A stretch of DNA of 64,000 bases from Euptelea pleiosperma (taxonomy: Eukaryota; Streptophyta; Magnoliopsida; Ranunculales; Eupteleaceae): contig CM068547.1 in the NCBI GenBank assembly GCA_035048495.1, forward strand, positions 18,669,913-18,733,912, given 5' to 3'. Below are positions 22,990 through 34,900 of this stretch, one piece after another. Position 1 is the first letter of the stretch. Each line of letters starts with the position of its first letter. Below the pieces are notes generated by a model that was given only the letters and a program-made list of their open reading frames with translations, ran no database searches and was not told where the DNA came from. The translations under genes and the position numbers were made by a program.

Positions 22990-25900
22990 GTAAATATTAT
23001 CATTTTCAGTTGTTATTTTTCGTCTGTAAATCTATGTTTTGAGCTTCTTAATATGCTCTCTGGTACAATACTGGCGTGCCCATGGAATGACAACAGTTAT
23101 GATCAACAAACTTCAGGATGGTGCAGCCATTTTTTGCTCTATTTGCTAAGGAAGTGCTCTCTATTTTTCATTCATCATCGACTCTGTTCACTTATTACTC
23201 ATACTCTGTTGCTTGCAATTTTTAAATGATTTGAAAATTGTTTGATACCTAGGCAGTATCTTATTCTTTCTGTTATGCACAATTAGTTAAATTTTTTTAT
23301 TGGGTTCATTTACTAAAGTTATGAGGTGGGAGTCCTTTCAATGACTATCACGCTTACCTTTTGTCAGAACAAGTTCACTGGTTGTGCTTCTCAGTGAAGT
23401 TGGAGAGGATTGAGGGATTACATAGAGAAGGAATAACAACTGAAAGCATTGTTTCATGTTTCGGCAGAAACCGAAACTACTTTGGTTTCGGTTGGTTTCG
23501 TCCGAAACCAACCGAAACTGATAAGAACCAATTTTTATTCATAAAATCTGATGTGAACACCAAAGCATCACATGGGTTCTACCAGTGGAAGACAAGGAAG
23601 AAGATTTTGATGACCCCACATGCATGTGCATCATGAAGACTCCACATTAGAAAGATGCATGTGGGTTGCATAGGGAGCTTTTGAAGACAAGGTTCTAAAC
23701 TTCGACTTCGCCTTAGACTTCGGTCAACTAAAATTCGGAATTAATTCGGGGAAGTTCAATTCGATTTATAGAATTTCTGTAAAAATTCGCTAACTTAGAG
23801 AAGTTTAAAGATTTTTTGCCAAAATGAGTGAAACGATATTAATCTTGTTTAGGTTGCTCTAAATGGTTGTTTTTATGATATAATAAGTTATAAGTGTTTT
23901 ATCATGCTTGTTTTATCATATTCTTAAAAATCAATTTGTTTTACCAACGTTTTGCTAAAAATTCTCCAAACTTCTCTAAGTTCATTGTTTACTTCGAATT
24001 AAACGAATTAATTCGATTTATGCAATTTTTGTACTAAAAAGGCTAAACTTCGAGAAATTAGCCGAATTTTTACTGTTTACTTCGAAATAATTCGGCTAAT
24101 TTCGCCGAATTTTGTCGAATTTTAAAACCATGTTCGAAGAGTTTTTATTTGTTTTCTAGGCTTATTTTGATGTTTTTTTAGAGTTTTGGGTGTCTTTGGA
24201 ATTAGCCAAAAGTTAGGAGGCTCATTGTTATTTTGGTTAGTTGCTTTAAGTTGTTTTTTTATAGCCATTAGATTAGATGGATGGCTAAGATTAGATTAGG
24301 TTATTTTGAGTTATTATATAAACTCTGTTAGTTGTAATTTTTCATTAATGATGAAAATTATGAATGAAGAAATATAATTCTCTTTGAGAAATCTCTCTCG
24401 TGGTGCGAAGCCATCTTCTCTTGGTGCGAAGCCAAGCTAATTTGGTGCGAAGCCGAAGGTATCTTTCTATCTCTATCTCTTTCTCTATCTCTTCTCCTTT
24501 ATTCTCTTCTCTTTCTCTATCTTTATTTTCTTTTTGGATCAAGTTTGACCTAGAAAACCCAACCGCATCTTTTCCATCTCTAAACCTTAACCATTGAGCG
24601 ACACTGTGAATAGTGCCACGTGAATAGTGCTGCGTGAATAGTGTCACGTGAATAGTGATGTGAATAATAACTCCTCTATACCAGTTCTTCCTACGGCACT
24701 CTAAACCCTCCCACAACCCCCAAACACTCCCAGATCCCTGCGGTAACCATAGAAATACCTAACTTCTTCTCAAATCCTAATTTTCCATTGTTTTCCTTTT
24801 TCTCCCGAAATTTGGCTAAAATCTGATACTTGTCAGAAAGCCCCAAAACTTGCCAAAAACCTTTATGAACTTCAAGTAACTTTTAACCTCTTGGAAAAGG
24901 AAGCCATTTTAGATCTATTTTTGTTGGAGGTTCCACCTTCCATTAGATCCTCACCGTTAAAGCAACGTGTATAGTATTGTGGGATTGTGTGAAGGCCTTG
25001 AATTTGAATAAATTTATTTGCTTAAATCTGATTATTTCCATGTGATTAGCATGGAACTTTATTATTTCATTGTTCCTAATAATTTTCTGTTAATCTTAGC
25101 CTATAGTTGGAAGCCATCACATTCGTCCTACATCAACTTGGTATCAGAGCATTAGGTTAGCTTACGGACTTTGAGTCTTACACTTAGGATTTTATTTTTG
25201 TTTTGTTTTATTTTCTTATAGATTAGTCTTGCATTAGTTTTGCATACTAGTTAGATTATTTTTATGATATTTTAGAGCCATGGATATTTCTATACTGGTC
25301 CGAGGGGCTCCAACTTTCAATGGTGACCCAATAGCCTTCAATAACTGGTTATCTGACATGGACTACTACTTTAGGCAGTATGTCCCGTCCGAAGAGCGTA
25401 GGGTTAAGTTTGCAAAGTGGAAATTGGTGGGACTAGCCAGGATCCATTGGGATAATGTGGACCACCAACTTGAAAAAGTGGGACGCGCACCTGTTACCCT
25501 TGGGATGTTATGAAGGAGAAATCGAGAGACAAATACCTCCCAAAGACCTACCAAGGGCGAGTCATGAGAAATCCATATGTAGAAAAACAGAGAGAGTCAG
25601 AGAAGGAAATCGCAGAAGGTTGGAAGCAAATAAACGAGTAGTTGAATCAATTGAAACAAATTGTTAAGTCTTTTAAACCCATTGTTGACCCTATAGTAGA
25701 GTCTACTGAGTCTCCCAAAGAGTCTCCTAGTGAACCTACCCAGTCTCAAGTTGAGTCTACTATTGAACACATTAGTATATTGAGGTTATTGAGTCTACTC
25801 CTAAGCTCATTGTTATGCCTATTGTTGAATCTAGAGATGGGTCCACTGAGCTTGTTATTGAGTCCATTGTTGAGTACAAGTCTAAGATTCTTGTAAATTC

Positions 25901-28900
25901 CAATCCCATAATAGCTTTACATAGGCGTATGACTTGCATGCTGAGACTAACAAGGAAATTATTTTGAATAATGAACATCATAAATTTCCTGTTGATTCAT
26001 ATTGCATTTCTGAGGATTTTCACGTGAATGATTTTATTATGGTTCAGGTGAGTGACATACAAATGTAACAAAATACATCAGAATGCACAATGTCAAAACA
26101 AGTAGTACTTCTATTATCTCTGGAGGGATAGGTCGATCTACAATGCTTAGAGAGCTCACAAGCCTCGCAGTGTAAAGCAGAAAACAAAATAGAAACAAAT
26201 AAAGAGGGAAATAAGTTTCAAATACTGAAAAGAAACATGCCCCAGACGGACATGCCAGGTCAAAACAACATCTATCTTACTACTACTACTAGTAGAAGAC
26301 TGCAGTGCTGTGGGCTCAGGAAAGCGTCCATCCAGTAGGTAGAGGCCATTAGCTTCATGTCCAGTGCCAATCGTCCTCTTCGTCTCTAGGTCCTAAAAGA
26401 CATAAGACGTAGGAGAGAAAGTGACACTACAATCTAGGGATTTAGTCAAAGCACTAACAGATAGTAGGTTAGAAGTAAATCTAGGAACATGCAGAACAGA
26501 AGAAAGAAGCAGTTTAGGAGAGGGAAGGATATTCCCTTCCAGACACAGAGGATAAGGTGCCATCAACAGTCTTCACCTTATCACGGCCAGAACAGATGGA
26601 ATATCTAGAAATTAAAGAGGACATGCCCGTCATGTGCTCCAAAGCCCCTGAATCAATGATCCAAGTGGGACTGGATGATGGAAGGGACACATGATTGACA
26701 TGTCTAATGTTACTTGACTGAGCAAATGAGTTAGACGATGTGGCAGAAGGACCATCCAGCTGTGAGAGTAACTGTCGAAAGCCTTCAAGTTCAGTAGCAG
26801 AGATACCACCAGGAGAATCCAACGTAGAAGAGCTCGGCAGTGACTATCCCTGAGGAGGAACATGAGTATCCATATTGGCTGTATGAGCACAAGAAGACCC
26901 TGGCTGGCTAGGACGACGAAGTAATTTTCAACATCGGGCACGCACATGCCCCAGTTTGCCGCAGTAGTCGCACTTGGGCCTCTCCCTAGTCGAGGGTTTC
27001 CCAGAAGAAGAACTCGTAGGAGCATAGGATGGAGCGGAAGCAGGAGGTTGACAAAATGGACCTCTCTGAGACTGCTGGGGCTAGTAGGCAGGAGAAGCAA
27101 CTAGCGCTGATCGCTCTGGGATGAGGTGCTCATCCTAAAGGGAGATCCGCCGGCTTTCTTCACTCTGAAGATAGGCGTATACCTCACCGAGAGAGGGAAG
27201 ATCCACTCTGCTACGCAAGATCTGGACACGAGCGAGCTCATACGACGGATTGAGTCCAGAAAGGAACTCAAATATCCGACCCTTCTCCACATGTCGCTGA
27301 TAAGGAGCAATCTCCTTTGGGTGAAGGGACTGATAAGAGTAATAATGATCGAGCTCCTGCTACAAGGTGCGAAGGGAGGTATAGTACTGAGCAAGAGACT
27401 TCTCCCATTGCCTGAAGTGGGAGATATTCTGCTTCAGCTGGAATGCATGCCAATGTTCCGTTGCTGGGAATAGGTCTTCCGTGTAATCTCCCAGACCTCT
27501 CGAGCTGTGTGCATGAATAAGAAACTTTGGCTGATATCTGGCTCCATAGAGTTGAGGAGCCATGACATGACATTAAGGTCATATGTCTCCCACTTTCGAT
27601 ACAAGGGAGCAGTCCTAGAAGGCTCAACTGTAACCCCTGTAGTGTTGCATAGCTTCCCACGGCCTCCAAAAAATAACCGTGCAGCCTGAGCCCATTGTAG
27701 ATATTTCTTGCCGTCTAATTTCATTAAAGTAATTTGTAAGCTCGGGTTCTCGTATGCCAGATGATGCACTATAGGCCCTCCAACTCCACTGAGGGGACGT
27801 CCGTGCTCATCTCTGACTTTGAGGGAGTGTCCGAGGGTGGTGCTTGTTTTTCCATAGGCGGTGGCTGTTTCTCCATAATGAACCAAGTTGATGGAGTGCC
27901 GATAAAACGCACAATAAGCAAGTACTAAGGCCAAATCAACAAGAGTGTTGTATGCATACTAAAGGACTAAAAAAACAAAGAAAGTGCCCTAAAAAGGCTA
28001 TTTCATGGTCAAATAGCAGCAAAAAGAGGGAAGAACAGTCCAAAATACCCAAATAAACATTTTAGAAATGATATAAACCTAAAATAGGGGGATATTGCAG
28101 GTCTGAAAGTGAAGTGCAGCACAAAAAAGGTAAACATAGGGCTGCCGGTACCTTTTTTTTGGAGAAATCGAGCTAAAAGCTTCAATTCTCAATGGAATGG
28201 CCCATGCATAGATTCGATGGTTCCCTATGATAATAGGGGATCAAAAGTGGCCAAGAAACCCCATCAAAAAGGTCTAAATTGAAGGGGTTTTGGACTGGTA
28301 TTGAAAAAGGGTTTTTTCAATTTTCAAAAGAAGAATGGTCTTAACACCATCAAGAACTCCCTACAAAATTCCCAAAAATTCACCAAAACCCCGAAAAATC
28401 GAGATCTATTGGAAGGAAGAGGTTTTGATAGACCTTGAAATCCGTGTCCGTATGGCCTATGACTCCAGCCGTATGGTACAATGAGGCATTAACACTTCCC
28501 CAACGATCTTCTCCGGTGAAACCTTGCTCTGATACCAAGATGAATTAGATAATTAGGGTTAGGGTTAGGCTTAGGATCAAAGAGAAGAGAGAAGGATGTC
28601 ATGTGATTAGGTCACAATGATTCCATAAATCTTATTTATATAAAAGACCAGAAGTGAAAGACAAGTATACCCCTCACATTAAGGGGTATTTACATAATAC
28701 CCAAAATACGCTATATATGTATAAATACGTATCTGATAACAAAGACCAGAAATAAAAGTAGGCTTTAACCCTCAGAATAACTGTAGGAATGGCTTCCTCT
28801 TTTCCTATCAAAAAAAGAAACCCTATAGTGATTCATGGTAACTTTCTTTTCCTTTACTATTTACGGTTACTGTTCATGAGGTACTACTGTTCACGCAGTA

Positions 28901-31900
28901 TTGTTCATAGTTACTGTTCACGCAGTATTGTTCATAGTTACTGTTCACCCATATTTTTATTTTAAACCATGGTTCAAAAGTACACGGTACAGTTTCCGCT
29001 GAAACTTTGAACCATTATTTAAACCAAACCCTATTTGATTGAACACCAAGTTCATTCGAATCCTAATTTCCTCTTTAGTCCTACATCATTTTGGTATCAG
29101 AGCCAAGTCCCATGGCTACCCGTTAGTGGCAGACTTTCCAAGGGAGATTTACCGATCAACAAAGTGATGAACTGCTGATGCAGGACTATTATGTGACCTC
29201 AAATCTAATTAGCTGAGATTAATTAAAATTACCAAGAACCATAAAATTTATAAAATCTCATTCTAACCATATGCAAATAAGAAATTCCACGAAGCAATTT
29301 TATAAAAGTTTGAGGCCACGTCACAGACCTTCAATACTAACCCTCAAATATATATCTTCGAGGGTCTGTATGGAAGTCTGGGCTTCCACTAGCTTAGGGA
29401 ATTAACCTTTCCAATCAATATGATTTTTCTTGACCCTGTTCTAGGGTTTCAATAAAAGTTCTAGGCAAGAACAAATTTTAGAAATTGGATTCAGCATGTA
29501 GAATTGATGTGAGAAGGTTTTCAATAGTAAAAAGATTCCAGCAGCATTAAAAGAATCTTGAGCTGATCAATAGTAGTCTTTCTATTTTGAGAAGTTTAAG
29601 AATAGCAGTCACCAATAAAAGTTAATTTGGTGTATCTTTGTTAAATTTTAAATATCTATTAGATATTTTGTTTTTGGAAATTGACCTATAGGACATAGTT
29701 TTTAACTACGGCCCAAAAAATCTGTTATCTGAGTGTAGGTGAAACCAAGATTGCCTTTTAGAAATGTTGGACCTCTAGGTCCTTTTTCTCATGCCCATAA
29801 GTGTGTCTGTGTTAGTTTCTTCCTTCTGAAATGAAAAACAAGTTATCTTCTTTCATCACAAGAATAAACTCCAAAGACTTGTACGAGTTCAGTGTTTCTT
29901 TTTTTTTATGGTACTTCAACTCTTCGATTAGCTGCTTTGCTCTGTGAATTTTTGTGGCTAAGTTTTGCAAAGAAAATCATCCAAGGAAAAAAAAAAAAGA
30001 AAAGAGTTCGATGCTGGAGCCCAAGATAGACACGGTAATTTACTTGACAGTTGTAAGATTGGTGCAATTGGAAATACTCTTACCCGAACAAATACACTTC
30101 TTTTGGTTGGAGGATCTAGGATAAGGATTAAAATGAGCAAAATATGTGCAGAGTTCCCCTGGACGCGTCACTGCATATTCACTTTAGGTATGGAGGCATA
30201 CATCTTTTGCCCTTTTTGGTCTCAGTTGATATACCCTCTAATGATTCAACAATCTAATAAAAAAGAGTTAGCTTTTCTAATCATAACATGGAAGCTTTGG
30301 TTGAATCTCTGACAAGCAAGCAAAAAACTTCAGATCACATGGTTAACATCCTTGTGCCATTCTGGTGAGTGTTGTTAAAGGCGAGAGCCTCGGTGGTAGG
30401 TGTTTTTTCAAGGGTGGGCAGTATCCTCCTAGGTGCGCAGCTTAGGTGGAAGCATCGCTCACACTCACACGTGGCAGCTGAGGTGGCAGGTCCAAAGGGC
30501 TCTCGTAAACCTCTGCCATGTGGGCAAAAGAAATCTTTAAATTCAAGGGCTGTCATTAATTGGGGGAATTTAATGATCGTCCATAGCAGTGTTACGGAGT
30601 TATGTGGTATGTTTGCCAAGTGTCCAGGTGTGCAAAGGTGTTTGGCACGTTGGCCGCTAAAAATCCCGGCATGGGGGCATGGGCCGCATGGCCATAAAAA
30701 ATATTATGAAAATAAAGAAATAGTTCAAAAATGAAAAAAAAGTCAAAAGTTTTAGAATAATGGAGGGAGACTCACCTGCTGGAGTTCATGGCGGCTGCTG
30801 TTGTTTTCCTATGTAAAACCCTAAACAAGTCAACTGCTGCTGTTTCCCTTCGTGTAAGCGTCCCAGTTAGAAGATGGATGCTGCTTTTGTAAAGCCCTTA
30901 TCTTGACGCTCTTTACTGAAGTTTTTCTAGCTTTATTTTTAGACTTTTAAGGTTCTTTTGTAAAGAGGAACATTTAATTAAAGGCATGTTATATAAGATA
31001 TGATTTGGTGTATATGCATGCATATGAATAAATTAAAATCATATCCATGACACTTCTGCTTTGCCATGCCATGTGCCAACATTCTGATGCAGGACATTTA
31101 ACCAATACTCCCCAAAAGCCGCGACTGTTGGTAGCGTGAGATTAAATTCCTTTATCTTTTAGCCTAGATCCAAGCCCTCCGTCGAACCCTCCTTTGTGGG
31201 TCCCATTTCACACGGGCCATCCCACCCCGAGTGTGCCCCATTTATGTAGGCTGCCCCACTCGAGCCCGGTGTGAAATGCCCCTGCATTACATTCACTTTG
31301 TCATGTCATGTTGTTTGACACAAATAAAAATCCAAAATAATGTCAGGTTCTGGTGATACTTGTCTATGGTTGGCATGGCCTTCAGGTATGCCTTGGCACC
31401 TACTGTTCGACTCCTGGGCTTACCTAGGTATTTTAACAGGGGAGGGATTAATGATATCACAAAAAGATGTTTGGTCATCATTATTCCTATACCCAGATTG
31501 GCATTCATTTGGTATCATATTAACTTACCACCATGGCTATGATTTTAGCTTCTTTACCTATCTTAGCTGTAACCTGTAAGTGTTATCTGGGAAGGTTTTG
31601 GAAGTTTTCGCTTGCAGTCTTGCATGAAATTGCAATTTATGGAGTTGTTTGGTTTTGAAATGGTAAATTTTGCTGTTATTTTTTGATGATTATTTTTTGT
31701 AGTTTATGTGTCTTCATTTGTTGTACCCAGAATTGTAGATCCTCTGATTTGTTTTCTTTATTGCTTGCCCATTGATTTATTGTGCTCATAAGTTTTTCTT
31801 TGGATTTCAACATCAATCCTAGACTTTGCACGATTATTCACTTCACTTCCATTTAGTAGATAATGACCAGTATTTGTTGTCTTTCTTGCTAGAGTGCTAT

Positions 31901-34900
31901 TCTTCTATGAGGTCCAGGTTGTATTTTTGATTTATGCCTTTCTTATATTTGTTACACTTTCAAATGCAGGGTGTAATTAAGGATTCATCATCTGATACTG
32001 CGAAGGAAAATGTGTCAGTGGTCGATTCATCCCTGACTGAATGCAAACATGACATAGAGAACTGTGATGATCCAGGTAATAAATGAATCAAGCTTTTATT
32101 GTATATGTTATTCTGTTGTACTTCTGCTTATAGTTTGTGAATTAAACTCTTCAGTCGAATTAACCATATCCAACTCTCCATGATTTGGATGGTTATTGAA
32201 TTTCATGTTCATAATTGAACTGATTGGCTGTTGGACTGTTCCTGCAGTAAGATAGGAAAGAGTACATGTTAGGAATTATGAACCATCTAATGTTTTGTAT
32301 ATCCTTGATGTATCATAAACAGACTAATGCAGGGGCATTTTCACACCGGGCTCGAGTGGGGCAGCCTGCGTATATGGGGCATACTCGGGGTGGGATGGCC
32401 CGTGTGAAATGGGACCCACGAAGGAGGGTTCGACCGAGGGCCTGGATCATGGGCTATGAGATAAAGGAATTTAATCTCACGCTACCAACAGTCGCGGCTT
32501 TTGGGGAGTATTGGTTAAATGTCCTGCATCAAAGTGGTATCAGAGCCAAGTTCGAAACTCCTGATCGAAAAGATGTCTAATATTGGTTCGCAATCTTTGG
32601 TAGCTGCGTTAGCTAAACTAAACGATGTGATAAATCGTTTTGAGAGTGGACTAAGCAACCAGATAAATCGTATTGAGAGCAAACTAGATGCAAGGATCTT
32701 CGCTAGAGTTCCAATCAGCAACTGCCGTCTTGGAAAGTCACTGCCATCACCACCGGCTTTTCCACCTCTTTCTAGCAAGCTATTGGAAGGTTTCACAACA
32801 AAAAAAACCCTAAAGAGGTCTCAAAGCAAGTCGAGAAGAAAGTAAACGAAGAAATAAAATCCATTGAACAAGAGGGTGTTTTACCATTCAAGGAAAATAA
32901 AAAAATCGACGAGGAAGAAAAGGCCAAAGTTGAAGAATTAGCCAGTCTTGAAGCTCCTGTAGTTGAATCAGAAGAAAAGACGTCAGATAAGCAGATTGAT
33001 CAGCCTACAATTGTGGAGAATGAAAACGTTGATGATTCCCCTGGTTCAAATGCTCCAGCTGAAGATAGCCCAAAAAATATAGAAGATCCCGATCCAAAAC
33101 TAGACGTTTCTGCTGTTTTAGAACCGACAGTTGAAAATAAACCAAATGGAACAAGCAAATATTTCTTATCAAAGAAGGCCAAAGTTGAGGATATAGACCA
33201 TTTTTCAGAAAATTTATACATGTCAAAGATGCAGAAGAAGCTGAAGGGAAAGTACTCCAAATATCTCTTCCGCTGGAAAAGCCAATTGCAATATCTCAAC
33301 TTGAATTTGAGGTCGAATTCTTTTCAACCAGGAGGGTTTGATGCGGGAGCATTCTACTACGATCGTTCGCGCTACATCATATCAATGCCCGATCAAGTGG
33401 ATCCTATTTATTATTTATAGTAATTCACGTTTTTACTATTTATAGTAAATCATGTTTTACCATTTATAGTAAATACTCGAAATTACTATTTATAGTAAAT
33501 CACGTTTTTACTATTTATAGTAAATTCTGATTTTTTTATTTTTAGTGAACCCTATGAAGATTTGTTTTAATTTAACTAGGATTTTCAATTGAGATTTTGT
33601 TTCTAATTAGGATTTTATTATGGATTGCATTAGTTTTATTAGGAGTTTCTAATTTCAATTATATTAGAATTTGGAAAGTTCAAGTAGGGAGTTTTATAAA
33701 AGTTGATGTACCATTTGATTTTAAGGATGAAAAATTATGAATGAAGAAATAGAAATCTCTTTGAGAAATTTCTCTCGTGGTGTGAAGCCATCCTCTTTTG
33801 GTGCGAAGCCAAGCTAATTCAGCGCGAAGCCGAAGGTATCTTTCTCCATCTATTTCTCTATCTCTTCTCCCTTAATAATCTTCTCTTTCCCCATCTCTAT
33901 TATTTTTTTTTTATTAATTTCTTACCTAAGAAAACCCAAATCATACCACAGCACTGTGAATAGTGCCGCGTGAATAGTGTCACATGAATAGTGACGTGAA
34001 TAGTAAATTCATCTTCATTCATTCTCAAATCGCGGAACGGTACCCCGTCCTGCGTCAAATTTGGTATCAGAACAGGAGGTCTCGTGTTCGAGACTCCTCA
34101 TCGGGGGTGATTAATGCAGGGGCATTTTCACACTGGGCTCGAGTGGGGTAGCCTGCGTATATGGGGCACACTCGGGGTGGGATGGCCCGTATGAAATGGG
34201 ACCCACGAAGGAGGGTTCGATCGAGGGCCTGGATCATGGGCTATGAGATAAAGGAATTTAATCTTACGCTACCAACAGTCGTGGCTTTTGGAGAGTATTG
34301 GTTAAATGTCCTGCATCACAGATACCCTTGGACAGTTCTGTAGAATGTTGTTAATTGTAAAAGGTTGTGAACTATGAGGTTGCTAGAATGATTTTTGTAC
34401 GATACCAGTATAGACTCAAGTCACAACTTGTGCAAACCCTGTGTCAAATTGTAATACAAATCAACTTGAAGCTTTAGAAGGATGAAGAATAATCGAAGAC
34501 AAAAGGAGAATTACCTATGTAACAATGACAAGGACACGTGCGTTGGTGTCCGACATAGATACGAGTTTTCTAACACTGTGCCTTTAAGAAATCCAAAATG
34601 CTGACACATCCGTACACATGTATTACTATATAATATTTTAGAGATATTTAAACCAAAAGTTTTATTTTAAATAAAAATAAGAAAGGAAATTGATAGAACA
34701 TTAGTTCTATCGGATGAACCAAGCTCCAAGTTAACTAAAAAAAATAAACAATTAAAACTAATTGATGAACTAAAGATTTTTCTTGGTTATTTCATCCCAA
34801 TCCACGGTTACAATATAGGGACTTTCAAACCAAGAACCTTCTTAATTGTACTTCCAATTAAAATAGGAAACTACCTAATTTATCTAATTAAAATAAGAAA

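Larger units (their letters stand above)
24171..26065 (+). mobile_element. Ty3/Gypsy remnant H (LTR plus gag fragment)
   Basis: A primer site TGGTATCAGAGC (25139-25150) follows an LTR-like region that ends CATCAAC at about 25137. The LTR start near 24171 is uncertain. The LTR holds GGTGCGAAGCC triplets (24397-24460), a TATATAAACTC box near 24316 and GTGAATAGTG repeats near 24600-24670. These are the same modules as in the F1 LTRs. The coding part breaks off after gag at the edge of Copia remnant D. Confidence 0.6.
26066..28741 (-). mobile_element. Truncated Ty1/Copia remnant D, minus strand
   Basis: The 5' LTR is at 28538-28741, the primer site complement at 28526-28537, then gag, CCHC knuckle and protease. 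The element is cut off at about 26066, at the start of the integrase core (the LVHSDV-equivalent codons). The LTR resembles that of Copia C (TGTTATCA... start, ACCTAAxCACAATxGACATCC). C and D are related families. No 3' LTR or target duplication is visible, so the truncation is old or the two halves were separated. Confidence 0.8.
32325..34318 (+). mobile_element. Chimeric non-autonomous LTR element E
   Basis: The outer LTRs (32325-32531 and 34112-34318, about 207 bp) belong to the same family as the solo LTR at 31085. The flanks are CAGAC and CAGAT, a near-match target duplication. Internally it holds a primer site (32535-32546), the F1 ORF and a complete F1-type LTR (about 33349-34058). It then holds a second primer-like site TGGTATCAGAAC and a short GGAGGTCTCG...TCGGGGGTGA segment before the 3' LTR. 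That last segment looks like the whole interior of a TRIM. The element is therefore an F1 body placed inside a family-E TRIM. Confidence 0.85.

Noticed and set aside
29965..30312. ORF starting MQRKSSKEKKKRKEF as a possible upstream YTH exon
   Set aside because: It is caused by an A-rich run, has no domain, and no splice sites connect it in phase.
31340..31579. ORF MSGSGDTCLWLAWPSG as an alternative first exon of the YTH gene
   Set aside because: No donor leads in phase to 31970, and no similarity to YTH N-termini was recognised.
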